Positions 15,405 through 24,302 are shown, numbered from the stretch's first letter. The stretch: 26,130 nucleotides of DNA from Desulfobacteraceae bacterium (GCA_030612225.1 JAUWOH010000003.1:1-26130), one strand, 5' to 3'. Program-made: numbers and translations. Notes: a model not told the origin generated them from the letters alone.

Positions 15405-16901
15405 ATGTACTCAAAAACGACAAATCCTGATATTTCAATAGATCGTTTAAAAGAAATATCAACATGGGTCTCTTCGGTACAGGACATTGATCAACTTCTT
15501 GAGCTTATCATAGAAACTGCCACCCGGATGATGGACGCTAAAGCCAGTTCGCTGCTGTTGGTTGATAAAAAAACAAATAAGCTTTTTTTTAAAGTGGCTA
15601 CAGGCGAAAAGAAAGTTGACGTCAAGAAGTTTGAAATCGGCATGGGGCAGGGAATTGCAGGTTATGTTGCTGAAAAAGGAGAACCTCTGCTTATACCTGA
15701 TGTTAGCTCCGATCCGCGCTGGTATAGGGAAATAAGTGATTCCATAGGATTTAAAACGTGCTCCATCGCCTGTGTACCGATGAAGATAAAGGGCGAAACA
15801 ATAGGTGTTGTTGAAATTATTGATAAAGTAACAGGAGACCCGATTCAAAAGGAGGATTTAAAAATACTGTCGGTATTTGCCGATCTGGCTGCGCTGGCTA
15901 TAGGTAATGCCCGAAAAATTGCAAACAATAAAAAAGAACTCAAAAACCTTAAAAAAGAACTCGACCATAGGTATGAAATTATTGGGGAGAGTGATACCTT
16001 AAAGAAAGTCATCTTCGATGCCGTCAAGGTGGCGAACTCAAAAGCAAGCACCCTTATTTTAGGAGAAAGTGGAACCGGTAAGGAATTGTTGGCCCGGCTA
16101 ATTCATCGTTCAGGCTTACGGAAAGATCAGCCTATGATTGTTTTAAATTGTGCAGCCTTACCGGAAACATTACTTGAAGATGAGCTTTTCGGGCATGAAA
16201 AAGGAGCCTATACCGGTGCTGTGGGTAGAAAAATCGGAAAATTTGAACTGGCAGATGGGGGCACTATCTTTCTTGATGAAATAGGAGAGATGAGTCCGGG
16301 GATGCAGGCAAAACTTCTTCGGATTCTTCAGGAGGGTGTTTTCTACAGGGTAGGCGGAAACAAATCGATCCCCGTTGATGTGAGAGTTATTTCCGCCACG
16401 AATAAAAACATTGCAAATGAAGTTTCCGAGGGAAGGTTTCGAGAAGATTTATACTACCGCCTGAACGTTGTCGAGATTCATATGCCGCCACTGCGCGAAA
16501 GAATGGATGACATACCTTTCCTGGCCCAGTATTTCTTAAATATCTTCAAGCAGGAAAGGGGACTTTCTCATCTTGCAATTTCAAAAGGAGCCATGAATTG
16601 CATGCTCGTCTATGACTGGCCCGGAAATGTCAGAGAATTAAAAAATGCTATAGAACGGGCAGTGGTTATGGGTAACGGTATAGAAATTTTGCAGGAAGAC
16701 CTTCCCAACCTTGCTTCAAATCCAAAGTATCCCGGTATGGAGGTGGGATTGACTCTCAAAGAGGCTATTGACAGCTTCAAAAAGGAGTTCATAACTTTAA
16801 ACCTCAAACACACAAGCGGAAACAGAAGTCTTGCTGCACAAGCCATGTGTATTCAAAGAACCTACCTGTCTCGTCTGATATCAAAATACGATCTGCATTA
16901 A
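15405..16901 (+). CDS. GAF-domain sigma-54-dependent transcriptional activator
   Basis: From the ATG at 15405 this is a 498-residue activator. A TTG at 15372 in frame lacks a ribosome-binding site, while GGAG lies 15 bases before the chosen ATG, longer than ideal. A GAF domain (about 25-170) replaces a receiver domain, so control is likely by a small ligand or redox signal and not by phosphorylation. The AAA+ domain has Walker A GESGTGKE (220-227), the sigma-54 contact loop as GAYTGA (267-272, Tyr for the usual Phe), Walker B GGTIFLDE (285-292) and REDLYYRL (346-353). A Fis-type helix-turn-helix lies at about 455-495. The gene is alone on its transcript and follows the sigma-54-driven CFI-box protein gene, which makes that gene a natural first candidate target. 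This link is inference. Confidence 0.92.
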   Translation: MYSKTTNPDISIDRLKEISTWVSSVQDIDQLLELIIETATRMMDAKASSLLLVDKKTNKLFFKVATGEKKVDVKKFEIGMGQGIAGYVAEKGEPLLIPDVSSDPRWYREISDSIGFKTCSIACVPMKIKGETIGVVEIIDKVTGDPIQKEDLKILSVFADLAALAIGNARKIANNKKELKNLKKELDHRYEIIGESDTLKKVIFDAVKVANSKASTLILGESGTGKELLARLIHRSGLRKDQPMIVLNCAALPETLLEDELFGHEKGAYTGAVGRKIGKFELADGGTIFLDEIGEMSPGMQAKLLRILQEGVFYRVGGNKSIPVDVRVISATNKNIANEVSEGRFREDLYYRLNVVEIHMPPLRERMDDIPFLAQYFLNIFKQERGLSHLAISKGAMNCMLVYDWPGNVRELKNAIERAVVMGNGIEILQEDLPNLASNPKYPGMEVGLTLKEAIDSFKKEFITLNLKHTSGNRSLAAQAMCIQRTYLSRLISKYDLH

Positions 16902-16917
16902 ATCACAGTTCAATTTT

Positions 16918-17069
16918 GATGGCGTCGTAGAAAGTCCCATCTACTGCGTTGCAGCGGTTTTTCAGACACTCGGCATACTACATGCATTGCCTCGTCCCTG
17001 AAAAATCACTGCGCCTTTTTATCCCGCTGATTTTTAGCGGGGGTATATGGAACTTTCTACTTAGCCATC
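16918..17069. repeat. 152-bp palindromic repeat with nested inverted repeats
   Basis: The outer arms (GATGGC...GTAGAAAGT..CCAT from 16918; the complement ending GCCATC at 17069) match over about 26 bp with a few mismatches. Inside, GCAGCGGTTTTTCAG (16951-16965) pairs with CTGAAAAATCACTGC (16998-17012) with two mismatches. A separate hairpin CCCGCT-gattttt-AGCGGG lies at 17023-17041. This is typical of non-autonomous palindromic repeats. It starts 16 bp after the activator gene and could also end its transcript. Confidence 0.65.
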
Positions 17070-17096
17070 GGTGAGACTTACGAGACCATCAATTTA

Positions 17097-17122
17097 ATGA
17101 ATTCGTAAGAAGTCGAATTCAT
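17097..17122. promoter_or_regulatory. Perfect 8-bp dyad before the lipoprotein gene
   Basis: ATGAATTC (17097-17104) and GAATTCAT (17115-17122) are perfect inverted arms with a 10-base spacer, about 55 bp before the lipoprotein gene's ATG. This geometry suits a dimeric regulator. It may instead be the edge of the neighbouring repeat family, since part of it resembles sequence near 15045. Confidence 0.35.
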
Positions 17123-17177
17123 CCAGGCTTTATCAAAAAATATTTCATTTTTATGATGTTTAAAGGAGAAATACGAC

Positions 17178-17708
17178 ATGTATTCAAATAAATACATATA
17201 TGTGAAACGGTTTTATGTTATAATTATAACTATCATATCGGCTATTATCATCACCGGATGTTCAGGTTATGGGAAACTCGTAATTGAGTCAAAAAATGAA
17301 GCTGAGGTTGCCATTGAGGAACTGATAAAAAATTCGGATGATTATGATATTCACTATTTCGGTCGTAGTGAAAAATTTGTATCGGGTATCATTTTTGATC
17401 CTAAAAAAGACAATAAAAAGCTCCTGCCGGGTGATATGTGGGTGAAAATAAATGAACAGACAACAATTTCAGATATCATCAAAAGGATTAAAGGTAGTGA
17501 CTTCCCTGGATTCAGCCCAACTCTTTACAAAATTGTAGGGCCTGATGGTGTGTTTTATGGGTATCTCTTCACAGGATGGTTTCATATTGTTCTCAAAAAA
17601 ATTGATGATGATACACTGTCTGTATATGGTTTAAATGACCCGCCGGAATATTTAGATATAAGGGGAGCTATATTGTTTGATAAGAACTTAGGGCTCGCGA
17701 AAAAATAA
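17178..17708 (+). CDS. Small lipoprotein of unknown function
   Basis: This 176-residue protein has a basic N-terminus (KYIYVKR), a hydrophobic stretch (about 12-25) and the lipobox ITGC with the lipidated Cys at 28; Ser at +2 favours the outer membrane. The mature part is mixed alpha/beta by eye. It contains an acidic helix (EAEVAIEELIKNSDDYD), the phrase IHYFGRSEKF and a beta-rich second half (LYKIVGPDGVFYGYLFTGWF). I do not recognise the family. AAGGAG stands before the ATG with good spacing. It appears to be a single gene between two palindromic repeats. It could be an envelope stress or assembly factor, but nothing in the sequence shows this. Confidence 0.82.
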   Translation: MYSNKYIYVKRFYVIIITIISAIIITGCSGYGKLVIESKNEAEVAIEELIKNSDDYDIHYFGRSEKFVSGIIFDPKKDNKKLLPGDMWVKINEQTTISDIIKRIKGSDFPGFSPTLYKIVGPDGVFYGYLFTGWFHIVLKKIDDDTLSVYGLNDPPEYLDIRGAILFDKNLGLAKK

Positions 17709-17718
17709 CTTTACATTT

Positions 17719-17870
17719 TAAGCGCCGATGCATCCCTTCTGACTTAAAACGCCGATGCATCCCGCCTGGCTGCGTTGCGAAAGCTCGAAATATGCCTGAT
17801 ATTCCTGCGCTTTCACGCCTCGCCATACGGGCGCCTCAACACTTAAAATTGCAAACTTATTTTCGGAGTC
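17719..17870. repeat. Repeat region with 14-bp direct repeats and a stem
   Basis: CGCCGATGCATCCC occurs exactly twice (17723-17736 and 17750-17763), with a period of 27 bp. It is followed by CTGCGTTGC and an inverted pair GCGAAAGC...GCTTTC with ATAT/ATAT inside, then CGCCTCGCC. The words CTGCGTTGC and the CGCCTCG-type closing resemble the element at 16918-17069, so both may belong to one family. It lies between the convergent lipoprotein and flavoprotein genes, a 301-bp gap with no gene. Confidence 0.5.
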
Positions 17871-18009
17871 TACGCTTACCTGCGCGAACCCTTGCTTTTT
17901 GAAAGTGGATAAAACGAAATGACTGAATTGTATGCCGCTTTTAAAAGTTACAGCCCCGGAAGTAGCTTTTTTAAAGTACCTTTTGACTAAACATGCTTAT
18001 TGCAGGCCG

Positions 18010-19086
18010 TTAGTGGCCGCTTTCTTTCTGAAATAATTGAATCAATAATGATAGGTCACCATCTACCTTGTATTTCTGTTCCATAAACATCTGCTGGCCA
18101 TCAGCCTTGCCGGTCATGATGTCTATCCACATATCAAAGGTAGTCTCAATAGAAATGTCCGGTTTTTCCATGGTTCCTGTTTTCCCATCAATGTTACCCT
18201 TGTCAATAATGAAGTAGCATGAATCTTTTACTTCGCCGGAAAAGTGGAACTGTAATATTACTTTTTTATCACCAACTGCTTCAGAATTGAGTCCAAAAGG
18301 AAAAAAGAGCAAAAAGCTTTTAATTGAGTCAGGACGCGGAGCTATATTTTTCTTTCCAAATTCTTTTGGAGTTACTCCTTCTGCAATGCAAGTCTTCCAA
18401 AAGACGTTGCCCAGTTCGGCAAAGTTATTAGAATCGGCGATAGGCTGTCTGATTTTCTCCATTGTCTTAGAGGAGATTTTCATTGACTGTACCAATTCTC
18501 GCCCTGCCTGTGTAGTGGCATCCAATATGTCGTTTAATTTCTCTTTGAAAAAGGGGAGCGTCATTGTTTCGGCCGCAGGGCGGTATATTTCGGCAATAAG
18601 CTGTCGGCCAGGCGCAGCAAATAAATAGTTTACATGGGCCGACAGTGCGCTGAAATGACCTTCGTCAGGCATCCCGGCAACGGAAAGCACCACAACCGCC
18701 GGGTTTTTGTAACGCAAAGGGTGAAACATCCGGCCGCCGTGAACATTAAAAAAAGGTTCAAGCGATGGAAGGGTCCGCTCGATAAAAGCCTTGAGCGTTG
18801 CGTTCATGGCATAGTTGTAAAGTGGCGTTGCGTAGACTACCATGTCTGATTCCAGCCATTTTGGGAACAGTTCTTTTGCCATATCATCCTTGTGAATGCA
18901 CCGTCCAGGGGTCTTGCTCCAGCATGTGAAACATCCGATGCAATTCCTGATCTTTTTCTCGCGCAGGTTTACGACCTCGACTTCAGCACCGGCATCGCAC
19001 ATCCCCTGGATAAGTCGATTAAGCATCAGTTCGGTTTTACTTTGTCCTCCGCTTCGGGGGCTGGAGTTAAGTGCAAGTATTCTCAT
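18010..19086 (-). CDS. Iron-sulfur flavoprotein-like reductase with SCP2-like domain
   Basis: From the ATG at 19086 this is a 358-residue protein; a start at 19119 would place the strong GAGGAGG, five bases before the chosen ATG, inside the gene. Residues 1-200 form a flavodoxin-like NADPH-dependent FMN reductase domain: the phosphate loop LNSSPRSGGQSKT (6-18), a cysteine motif C49-x2-C52-x2-C55-x7-C63 as in iron-sulfur flavoproteins, and YATPLYNYAMNATLKAFIER (85-104). Residues about 255-355 look like an SCP2 sterol-carrier-type domain (DKGNIDGKTG...EKPDISIETTFDMW...GKADGQQMFMEQKYKVDGDLSLLIQL), which binds lipids or hydrophobic molecules. The fusion suggests reduction of a hydrophobic substrate such as a quinone, which is inference. 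The gene stands alone. Confidence 0.86.
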   Translation of the reverse strand: MRILALNSSPRSGGQSKTELMLNRLIQGMCDAGAEVEVVNLREKKIRNCIGCFTCWSKTPGRCIHKDDMAKELFPKWLESDMVVYATPLYNYAMNATLKAFIERTLPSLEPFFNVHGGRMFHPLRYKNPAVVVLSVAGMPDEGHFSALSAHVNYLFAAPGRQLIAEIYRPAAETMTLPFFKEKLNDILDATTQAGRELVQSMKISSKTMEKIRQPIADSNNFAELGNVFWKTCIAEGVTPKEFGKKNIAPRPDSIKSFLLFFPFGLNSEAVGDKKVILQFHFSGEVKDSCYFIIDKGNIDGKTGTMEKPDISIETTFDMWIDIMTGKADGQQMFMEQKYKVDGDLSLLIQLFQKESGH

Positions 19087-19174
19087 GGCAACCTCCTCTG
19101 ATTTAATTTGATTAAACACTCGGCTTGATCACAAAAGCAACCGCTATACCGCCAGGCCAATAATGTAGTTCGTG

Positions 19175-19187
19175 CAGATTCAATCTG
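19175..19187. promoter_or_regulatory. Palindrome upstream of the flavoprotein gene
   Basis: CAGATT-C-AATCTG is a perfect 13-base palindrome about 90 bp upstream of the flavoprotein gene's start. It could be an operator. No convincing -35/-10 pair was found beside it, so support is weak. The rest of the gap from 19087 to 19756 is AT-rich and holds one dispersed repeat copy and no gene. Confidence 0.25.
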
Positions 19188-19574
19188 TGTGAAATTTCCA
19201 GCATCCGCATTCCCAGTTACCCCACAGCCTAATAGCACAGTCGACTCAAGCCATCAATAGGCAACTTATTAAGCGAAGAACGTCCTGGTCTATGCCAAGC
19301 ATATTAATATTTTACGGATGTCCCAAAGGTTTCCTGCGTTTTCTACATCATCTAATACAAATATGCTTGACATCTTAGATAATTTTCAAGTTTATCTTGT
19401 TAATTACATATATATTATTTGATAATCAGTTTTTAACAATATTCGTGCCGATTTTTTTATTTAGTAAATTTCGCGGTAAATAGATGTGTGGTCAAACTTG
19501 AATATTTTTAGATACTACTGTACTTTCTTGACTTTTTCTACGTTATTGATAAAGAGGTTTATATAAATATCTAT

Positions 19575-19651
19575 CTCAAGTTTCGCACGCTTTAGTTTAT
19601 CCAAAGCCATAGACGGTAATGGGTAAAAATAAATTATTAAAGCGAAATATA
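19575..19651 (+). repeat. Dispersed intergenic hairpin repeat, copy 2
   Basis: This copy aligns without gaps to 5205-5281, with identity over 19595-19619. The outer stem is kept: TTTATCC (19596-19602) pairs with GGGTAAA (19621-19627), where the A of copy 1 has become G and forms a G-U pair in plus-strand RNA. It ends about 105 bp before the ATPase gene and has the same orientation to that gene as copy 1 has to the response regulator gene. Confidence 0.7.
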
Positions 19652-19756
19652 GTGTCAGTGAGTATTATATAACCGCGCACTTGTCCTGCTACCAACGGGA
19701 TTCGTTACGCTCAATAGAACTTTTCGGCGAATAAATTCCTTTGAGGAGGTTTTCAA

Positions 19757-21190
19757 ATTAAACCAGACCCACCTTATAACGCAATTCTTGGACTTAAAAA
19801 GGCCCCGTTTTTACCTGAGGTTGACAATACATTTTTTTATGCCTTTCCGCCCTTTGTTCAAAGGCTGAATGTTTTAAGACGCCTGATTCAGGGCCGCGAC
19901 TTCCTCATTCTGGTTATCGGGGAAAAAGGTAGCGGTAAAACCACGATGCTCAACCAGTTTCTTGTTTCTGCTAAAGGAAACTGGCGCACATGCAGAATCC
20001 GAGCACATTCTACAACAACCTCCGGAAGTCCGCCGTCTCTTGATAAACTCAATGAGCACCGGGCCTTTATACTGCCCGATGATGAGCTTCCGATTGTTAT
20101 GTTTGACGATGCTCATGAACTGACTGGAATTGAATTGCAGTATCTTTTAAAGGATGCTCTTGCTCCAGGTGGAAGCCGTAAACTAAAGCGTCTGATTCTC
20201 TTTAGCGAACCAGGTATCAATGCAACTATGGCCTCCCTTCCTGCACCTTTTACCAGAGAAACAGTTATAAATAAGGTGCATATGTCCTCATTAAGCGAAA
20301 TGGAAACTCACGATTACCTTTTCCACAGGCTCAAGATTGCGGGACTCACCGGGAAAAATCCTTTTAAATCATCTGATATAAAGTCTATACACAAATCTGC
20401 ATATGGTCTTCCAGGTAGCATTAATGAAAAAGCGCACATGCTTCTTTTAAACAGGCTTTCAGGAGAAAAGTCCACGTCCCGCTCAATCCGACTTCCCCGT
20501 TTTAAAAAATCCTTTCTCATAATCGCAGGTTTTATTGTAGTACTCAGCCTGGTTATGTTGCATTTTTTCTTCAAAGAGAAAAATTCCAATATCCTCTCTG
20601 CAGATATACCCGGCTCTGAAACTCAGGTTTTAAACAACATGAGAAAAACTGCTAAAAAGCCGCCCGCTCCTTTAGTCTCTGCTGCTCCTGTCGCTTCTTC
20701 AAATGATAAAGGTTCTGAAAAAGCCAAGCAGTCGCTTGACAAACCAGAGAATAAATTGAGTAAAACCGACCCTTTAGTATCTTTAAAATTAAAAGACCAG
20801 GCTGGAAAAAAGAAAATAAAATCATCTGATCTTATTCAAAAAAAGAAAAAACAAGAAAAAACTGCTTCAGAGAAATCAAAAAAGGCTAAAGGAATCCATC
20901 GTGAAAGCTGGCTCCTTGCCCAAAATCCGTCACATTATACAATACAGCTTATCGGCCTGCAGAATGAAAAATCTATTCATAAATTCGTAAAAAAGTACAA
21001 GTTATCTAATCAGGTTGCATATTATAAAACTCTCTACCATAATAAAAAGTGGTATCCTTTGCTCTATGGTATCTATCCTAACAGAAAAGAAGCATCATCA
21101 GCCATGAAAAAATTGCCGCAGGAGCTCCGCAAATTTTCACCCTGGATCCGCACTTTTTCAGCCATACAACAGATAATAAAAAGCCTTTGA
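19757..21190 (+). CDS. DamX/ExeA-like ATPase with TM and SPOR domains, AUU start
   Basis: The reading frame holding the ATPase opens after an in-frame TGA at 19742-19744, and the only start-like codon before conserved sequence is ATT at 19757. It lies seven bases behind a near-perfect GAGGAGG. The next ATG (19946) falls directly after the P-loop and would destroy it. From ATT the protein is 477 residues. The N-terminus KPDPPYNAILGLKKAPF resembles ExeA/MshM-type ATPases. Walker A is GEKGSGKTT (55-63) and Walker B VMFDDAHE (114-121). One transmembrane segment (about 252-272), a Lys/Ser-rich linker and a SPOR domain (about 389-473) follow. This matches DamX-type division proteins: cytoplasmic ATPase, periplasmic SPOR that binds septal glycan. 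The AsmA-like gene follows after 31 bp, probably in one operon. A sequence error changing ATG to ATT is the main alternative. Confidence 0.85.
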   Translation: MKPDPPYNAILGLKKAPFLPEVDNTFFYAFPPFVQRLNVLRRLIQGRDFLILVIGEKGSGKTTMLNQFLVSAKGNWRTCRIRAHSTTTSGSPPSLDKLNEHRAFILPDDELPIVMFDDAHELTGIELQYLLKDALAPGGSRKLKRLILFSEPGINATMASLPAPFTRETVINKVHMSSLSEMETHDYLFHRLKIAGLTGKNPFKSSDIKSIHKSAYGLPGSINEKAHMLLLNRLSGEKSTSRSIRLPRFKKSFLIIAGFIVVLSLVMLHFFFKEKNSNILSADIPGSETQVLNNMRKTAKKPPAPLVSAAPVASSNDKGSEKAKQSLDKPENKLSKTDPLVSLKLKDQAGKKKIKSSDLIQKKKKQEKTASEKSKKAKGIHRESWLLAQNPSHYTIQLIGLQNEKSIHKFVKKYKLSNQVAYYKTLYHNKKWYPLLYGIYPNRKEASSAMKKLPQELRKFSPWIRTFSAIQQIIKSL

Positions 21191-21221
21191 GTACGACTTC
21201 AGGCGATTAAATAAAGTTGCG

Positions 21222-24200
21222 ATGAACAAAACCCCAAAAATATTTTTCTGGACAGCAAGAGGCATTGGAATCCTTTTGGTTGTCCTGCTTATCTTCATTC
21301 TTGTTTCACCAGTGCTTATCAACCTGGAACTGGCGAAAGAAAAAATTTTAGTACATCTTTCCGATCGGTTAGGGGGTAAATTACATTTTACTAAAATTGA
21401 TCTGTTATATTTTCCACGACCCCATGCTGTAATCCACCAGGCAAGGCTGTCTGTTTCGGAAGGTATAAAAGGAACTTCGGCCTTTATAAGTGTTTATCCT
21501 GCTATTTTACCCTTGTTTTCAGGTGATATGCAAATCGCAGGAATTACTGTTAAAAACCCCGTCATTAAGATAAAACTGCCGGAAAGAAGTAAAAAGACGG
21601 TCAAGAAAAAAAATGTTTTTCCCCTGCTTTCTGCCAGGAAAACACTTGCCTCTTTCTTTAAACACCCACAGTTTAAAAGACCCGGCTTTGTTTTAAAAAT
21701 AACAGAAGGCAGCCTTGATCTTAGTGATGGAGATAATGTAATTTTTACATTTAAAAATGTCCATGCACGTGCAGTTCTATCTTCAAGCAAATTTAAAATC
21801 GATCTTACATCCAAATCGAATCTGTGGAAAAATATCTCTGTTCATGGCTGGATTAATCCACAAAGCCTGGCGAGTAATGGGCAGGTTAATTTAACAGCTT
21901 TTTGCCCCCGTGAATTGACTGATTACCTTTTCCCGGATGCGGACTTTAAAATTGCAGATGCCGGTATCAACCTGAATCTTGATTTTAAATCAAACAAACA
22001 TCATGCACTGCACGCAAAGGTCCAAAGCCATACATCCTACCTGACATTGCTTCGGAAAAATGAAAAGCTCGTCATAAAAGCGAAAAGCATTATCTGCAAA
22101 TTGAATATGGATGAGGAAGAGACAAAAGTCTCTCTTTCCAACCTTGTTTTTAATTACCCGAAACTCAGAGCATCCGGACAATTTTCCATAAACCGAATTG
22201 CGAAACAGGTAAGTCTCGATATAAACGTTAAAAAAGCAGATGTCGGCTCAACGCGCAAAGTCGCCCTCGCCCTGGCAGGAAATAGCGGTATCACAAAAGA
22301 CATCTTTGACATAGTAAAGGGTGGTAATGTTCCTGAAATCACGTTTAAATCCTTTGGAAAATCTCAGGCGGACCTGGGAAAAATAGAAAATATTTTCATT
22401 AGGGGGAGGCTGCGTGATGGAAATATTTTTGTCCCTGTAGCACTCCTTGACCTGGAAGATGTCGAAGGCAGCGTGACCATTTCCAATGGTATTCTGATGG
22501 GAGAAAATATTAAAGCGCGTTTGGGAAATTCGTTTGGGACCAATGGGATGTTGGAATTAGGATTTGAAAAAAACATCCCGTTTTATGTGGAAACAGTAGT
22601 TCAGGCTGATTTGGCCCAGCTCTCTCCAATCCTTAAAAGACTGGTAGAAAACAAACCATTTTTAAAAGAACTTTCACAAATAAAAAAAGTTAGTGGAAGT
22701 GCTCTGGGGAAAATGGTTTTAGACGGAAACACACAATCTGTCGAAGTTGGTGTATATGCTTCAAAAATTAATCTACAAGCGCGTTATGGGCGTATTCCAT
22801 ATCCTTTGCAAATTAAAGGCGGGCGTTTTGCATATAAAGGAACTCAAATTTCATTTGATAAATTAAACACTGTAATAGGAAAATCCTCATTTTCTCAGTT
22901 TTCCGGCGGCATCACATGGAAAGATGAACCTCATCTTAAAATTAAATCCCGCTTATCCAGATTGCAGATGGAAGAGATCTATCCATGGCTTCTCTCTTAT
23001 AAAAATACTGCCGCTGTTTTTAAAGATTTCAAAATTATACGGGGCATAGTAACACTTTCCGATATTAATTTAGACGGCCCGGTCTCAAGCCCAATGAACT
23101 GGCGTATCAATATGAAAGGCAAACTTGAAAATATTTTAATAAATTCGTCCCTGTCCTCAGACCCGATATCCGTGACCGACGGAAAATTCGATGTAACAGA
23201 AAGCACTATTCCGGGAACTGTCAAAAACAATTTCATCATAGAATCTGCAAATATGGCATGGGGAAACAGCAGTTTTACTTCTGAAGGGAGTATTATTTTC
23301 TCGGAGGAAGGACTCCAGCTCTATACGGAACTTTCAGCTGATGAGATTGGATGGGACAGGGTTGGTCAAATCATAGAGTATGTAAATAAAAAGAAGGACC
23401 CCGGGAACGATAAAAAACCCTGGACTTTGCCTGTGGAGGGTGTCTTCAGAATCAAATCAGATTATTTCACATGGGGGGACTTAGCCTTCAACCCGGTTCA
23501 TGCTGATATCTTCCTGGAAGATAACGAAGTCTTTATCGACTTCACCAAAGTAAATCTGTGCGGCATATCAGTTCCAGGGTCCATAAAAATATCTTCAACG
23601 ATTATGGAACTTTATTTATATCCTGTTGCCGAAAACCGGCAATTAGATAATACGGTTATGTGTCATTGGAAAAAAAATCGACTTGTAACAGGTAAATTTG
23701 ATCTTTCAGGAAAACTGTTTGCCATGTCAAACAGCAAAGAGATCGGCGAAGTTCTGAATGGAAATCTGAAATTCCATGCCAAAGATGGACGTATTTATCG
23801 CTATGGAGTACTGGCAAAAATACTCGCTCTTTTAAATGTCACAGAAATTTTCAGGGGAAAACTTCCGGATGTGGTAAAAGAAGGATTTGCCTATAACTCT
23901 ATTAAGGCCGATGGAAACTTAGAGAACGGCAAATTCATATTTAAAGAATTTGTCATTGACGGTTCTTCAATGACCATAGTTTGCGAAGGTTATATCGATC
24001 TTGTCCGTGATGAGATGGATATCGTTGTTCTTGTAGCCCCGTTTAAAACAGTTGATTACATCATCAAACATATTCCCCTTGTGAACCATATCCTTGGAGG
24101 CAAGCTGGTTTCCATTCCATTCAGGGTTGAAGGGAATCCTGCAGATCCTGACGTTATACCACTTTCTCCAACAGCGATAGGAGCCGGTATATTCGGGCTT

Positions 24201-24302
24201 TTAAAAAGGTGCTTTACACTTCCTGTTGCAATATTCCAGCCCTTACTTCCTGATCAAAAGGATAAAGATACGGAATCTGTTATTGAGGAAATAGAGCCTT
24301 AA
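21222..24302 (+). CDS. AsmA-like inner-membrane-anchored envelope protein
   Basis: This 1026-residue protein has one N-terminal membrane anchor (about 9-30, WTARGIGILLVVLLIFILVSP). It is followed by LEKILVHLSDRLGGKLHFTKIDL-like sequence typical of AsmA/YhdP-family N-termini. The long middle is beta-rich with repeated short strands, as in bridge-like lipid-transfer proteins. The C-terminal AsmA-like region (about 845-990) has GNLKFHAKDGRIYRYGVLAK, the ADGNLENGKFIFKEFVIDG phrase and VEGNPADPDVIPLSPTAIG. Such proteins span the periplasm and are thought to move phospholipids to the outer membrane. The gene begins 31 bp after the SPOR ATPase gene with a weak ribosome-binding site, which suggests coupling. 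Its last 23 bases overlap the convergent MurJ gene. Exact subfamily is uncertain. Confidence 0.87.
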   Translation: MNKTPKIFFWTARGIGILLVVLLIFILVSPVLINLELAKEKILVHLSDRLGGKLHFTKIDLLYFPRPHAVIHQARLSVSEGIKGTSAFISVYPAILPLFSGDMQIAGITVKNPVIKIKLPERSKKTVKKKNVFPLLSARKTLASFFKHPQFKRPGFVLKITEGSLDLSDGDNVIFTFKNVHARAVLSSSKFKIDLTSKSNLWKNISVHGWINPQSLASNGQVNLTAFCPRELTDYLFPDADFKIADAGINLNLDFKSNKHHALHAKVQSHTSYLTLLRKNEKLVIKAKSIICKLNMDEEETKVSLSNLVFNYPKLRASGQFSINRIAKQVSLDINVKKADVGSTRKVALALAGNSGITKDIFDIVKGGNVPEITFKSFGKSQADLGKIENIFIRGRLRDGNIFVPVALLDLEDVEGSVTISNGILMGENIKARLGNSFGTNGMLELGFEKNIPFYVETVVQADLAQLSPILKRLVENKPFLKELSQIKKVSGSALGKMVLDGNTQSVEVGVYASKINLQARYGRIPYPLQIKGGRFAYKGTQISFDKLNTVIGKSSFSQFSGGITWKDEPHLKIKSRLSRLQMEEIYPWLLSYKNTAAVFKDFKIIRGIVTLSDINLDGPVSSPMNWRINMKGKLENILINSSLSSDPISVTDGKFDVTESTIPGTVKNNFIIESANMAWGNSSFTSEGSIIFSEEGLQLYTELSADEIGWDRVGQIIEYVNKKKDPGNDKKPWTLPVEGVFRIKSDYFTWGDLAFNPVHADIFLEDNEVFIDFTKVNLCGISVPGSIKISSTIMELYLYPVAENRQLDNTVMCHWKKNRLVTGKFDLSGKLFAMSNSKEIGEVLNGNLKFHAKDGRIYRYGVLAKILALLNVTEIFRGKLPDVVKEGFAYNSIKADGNLENGKFIFKEFVIDGSSMTIVCEGYIDLVRDEMDIVVLVAPFKTVDYIIKHIPLVNHILGGKLVSIPFRVEGNPADPDVIPLSPTAIGAGIFGLLKRCFTLPVAIFQPLLPDQKDKDTESVIEEIEP

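Noticed and set aside
19541..19609. Minus-strand 31-codon frame MALDKLKRAKLEIDI... running out of the dispersed repeat
   Set aside because: The other copy of the repeat changes amino acids in this frame and stops early. There is no ribosome-binding site, so conservation is better explained at nucleotide level.
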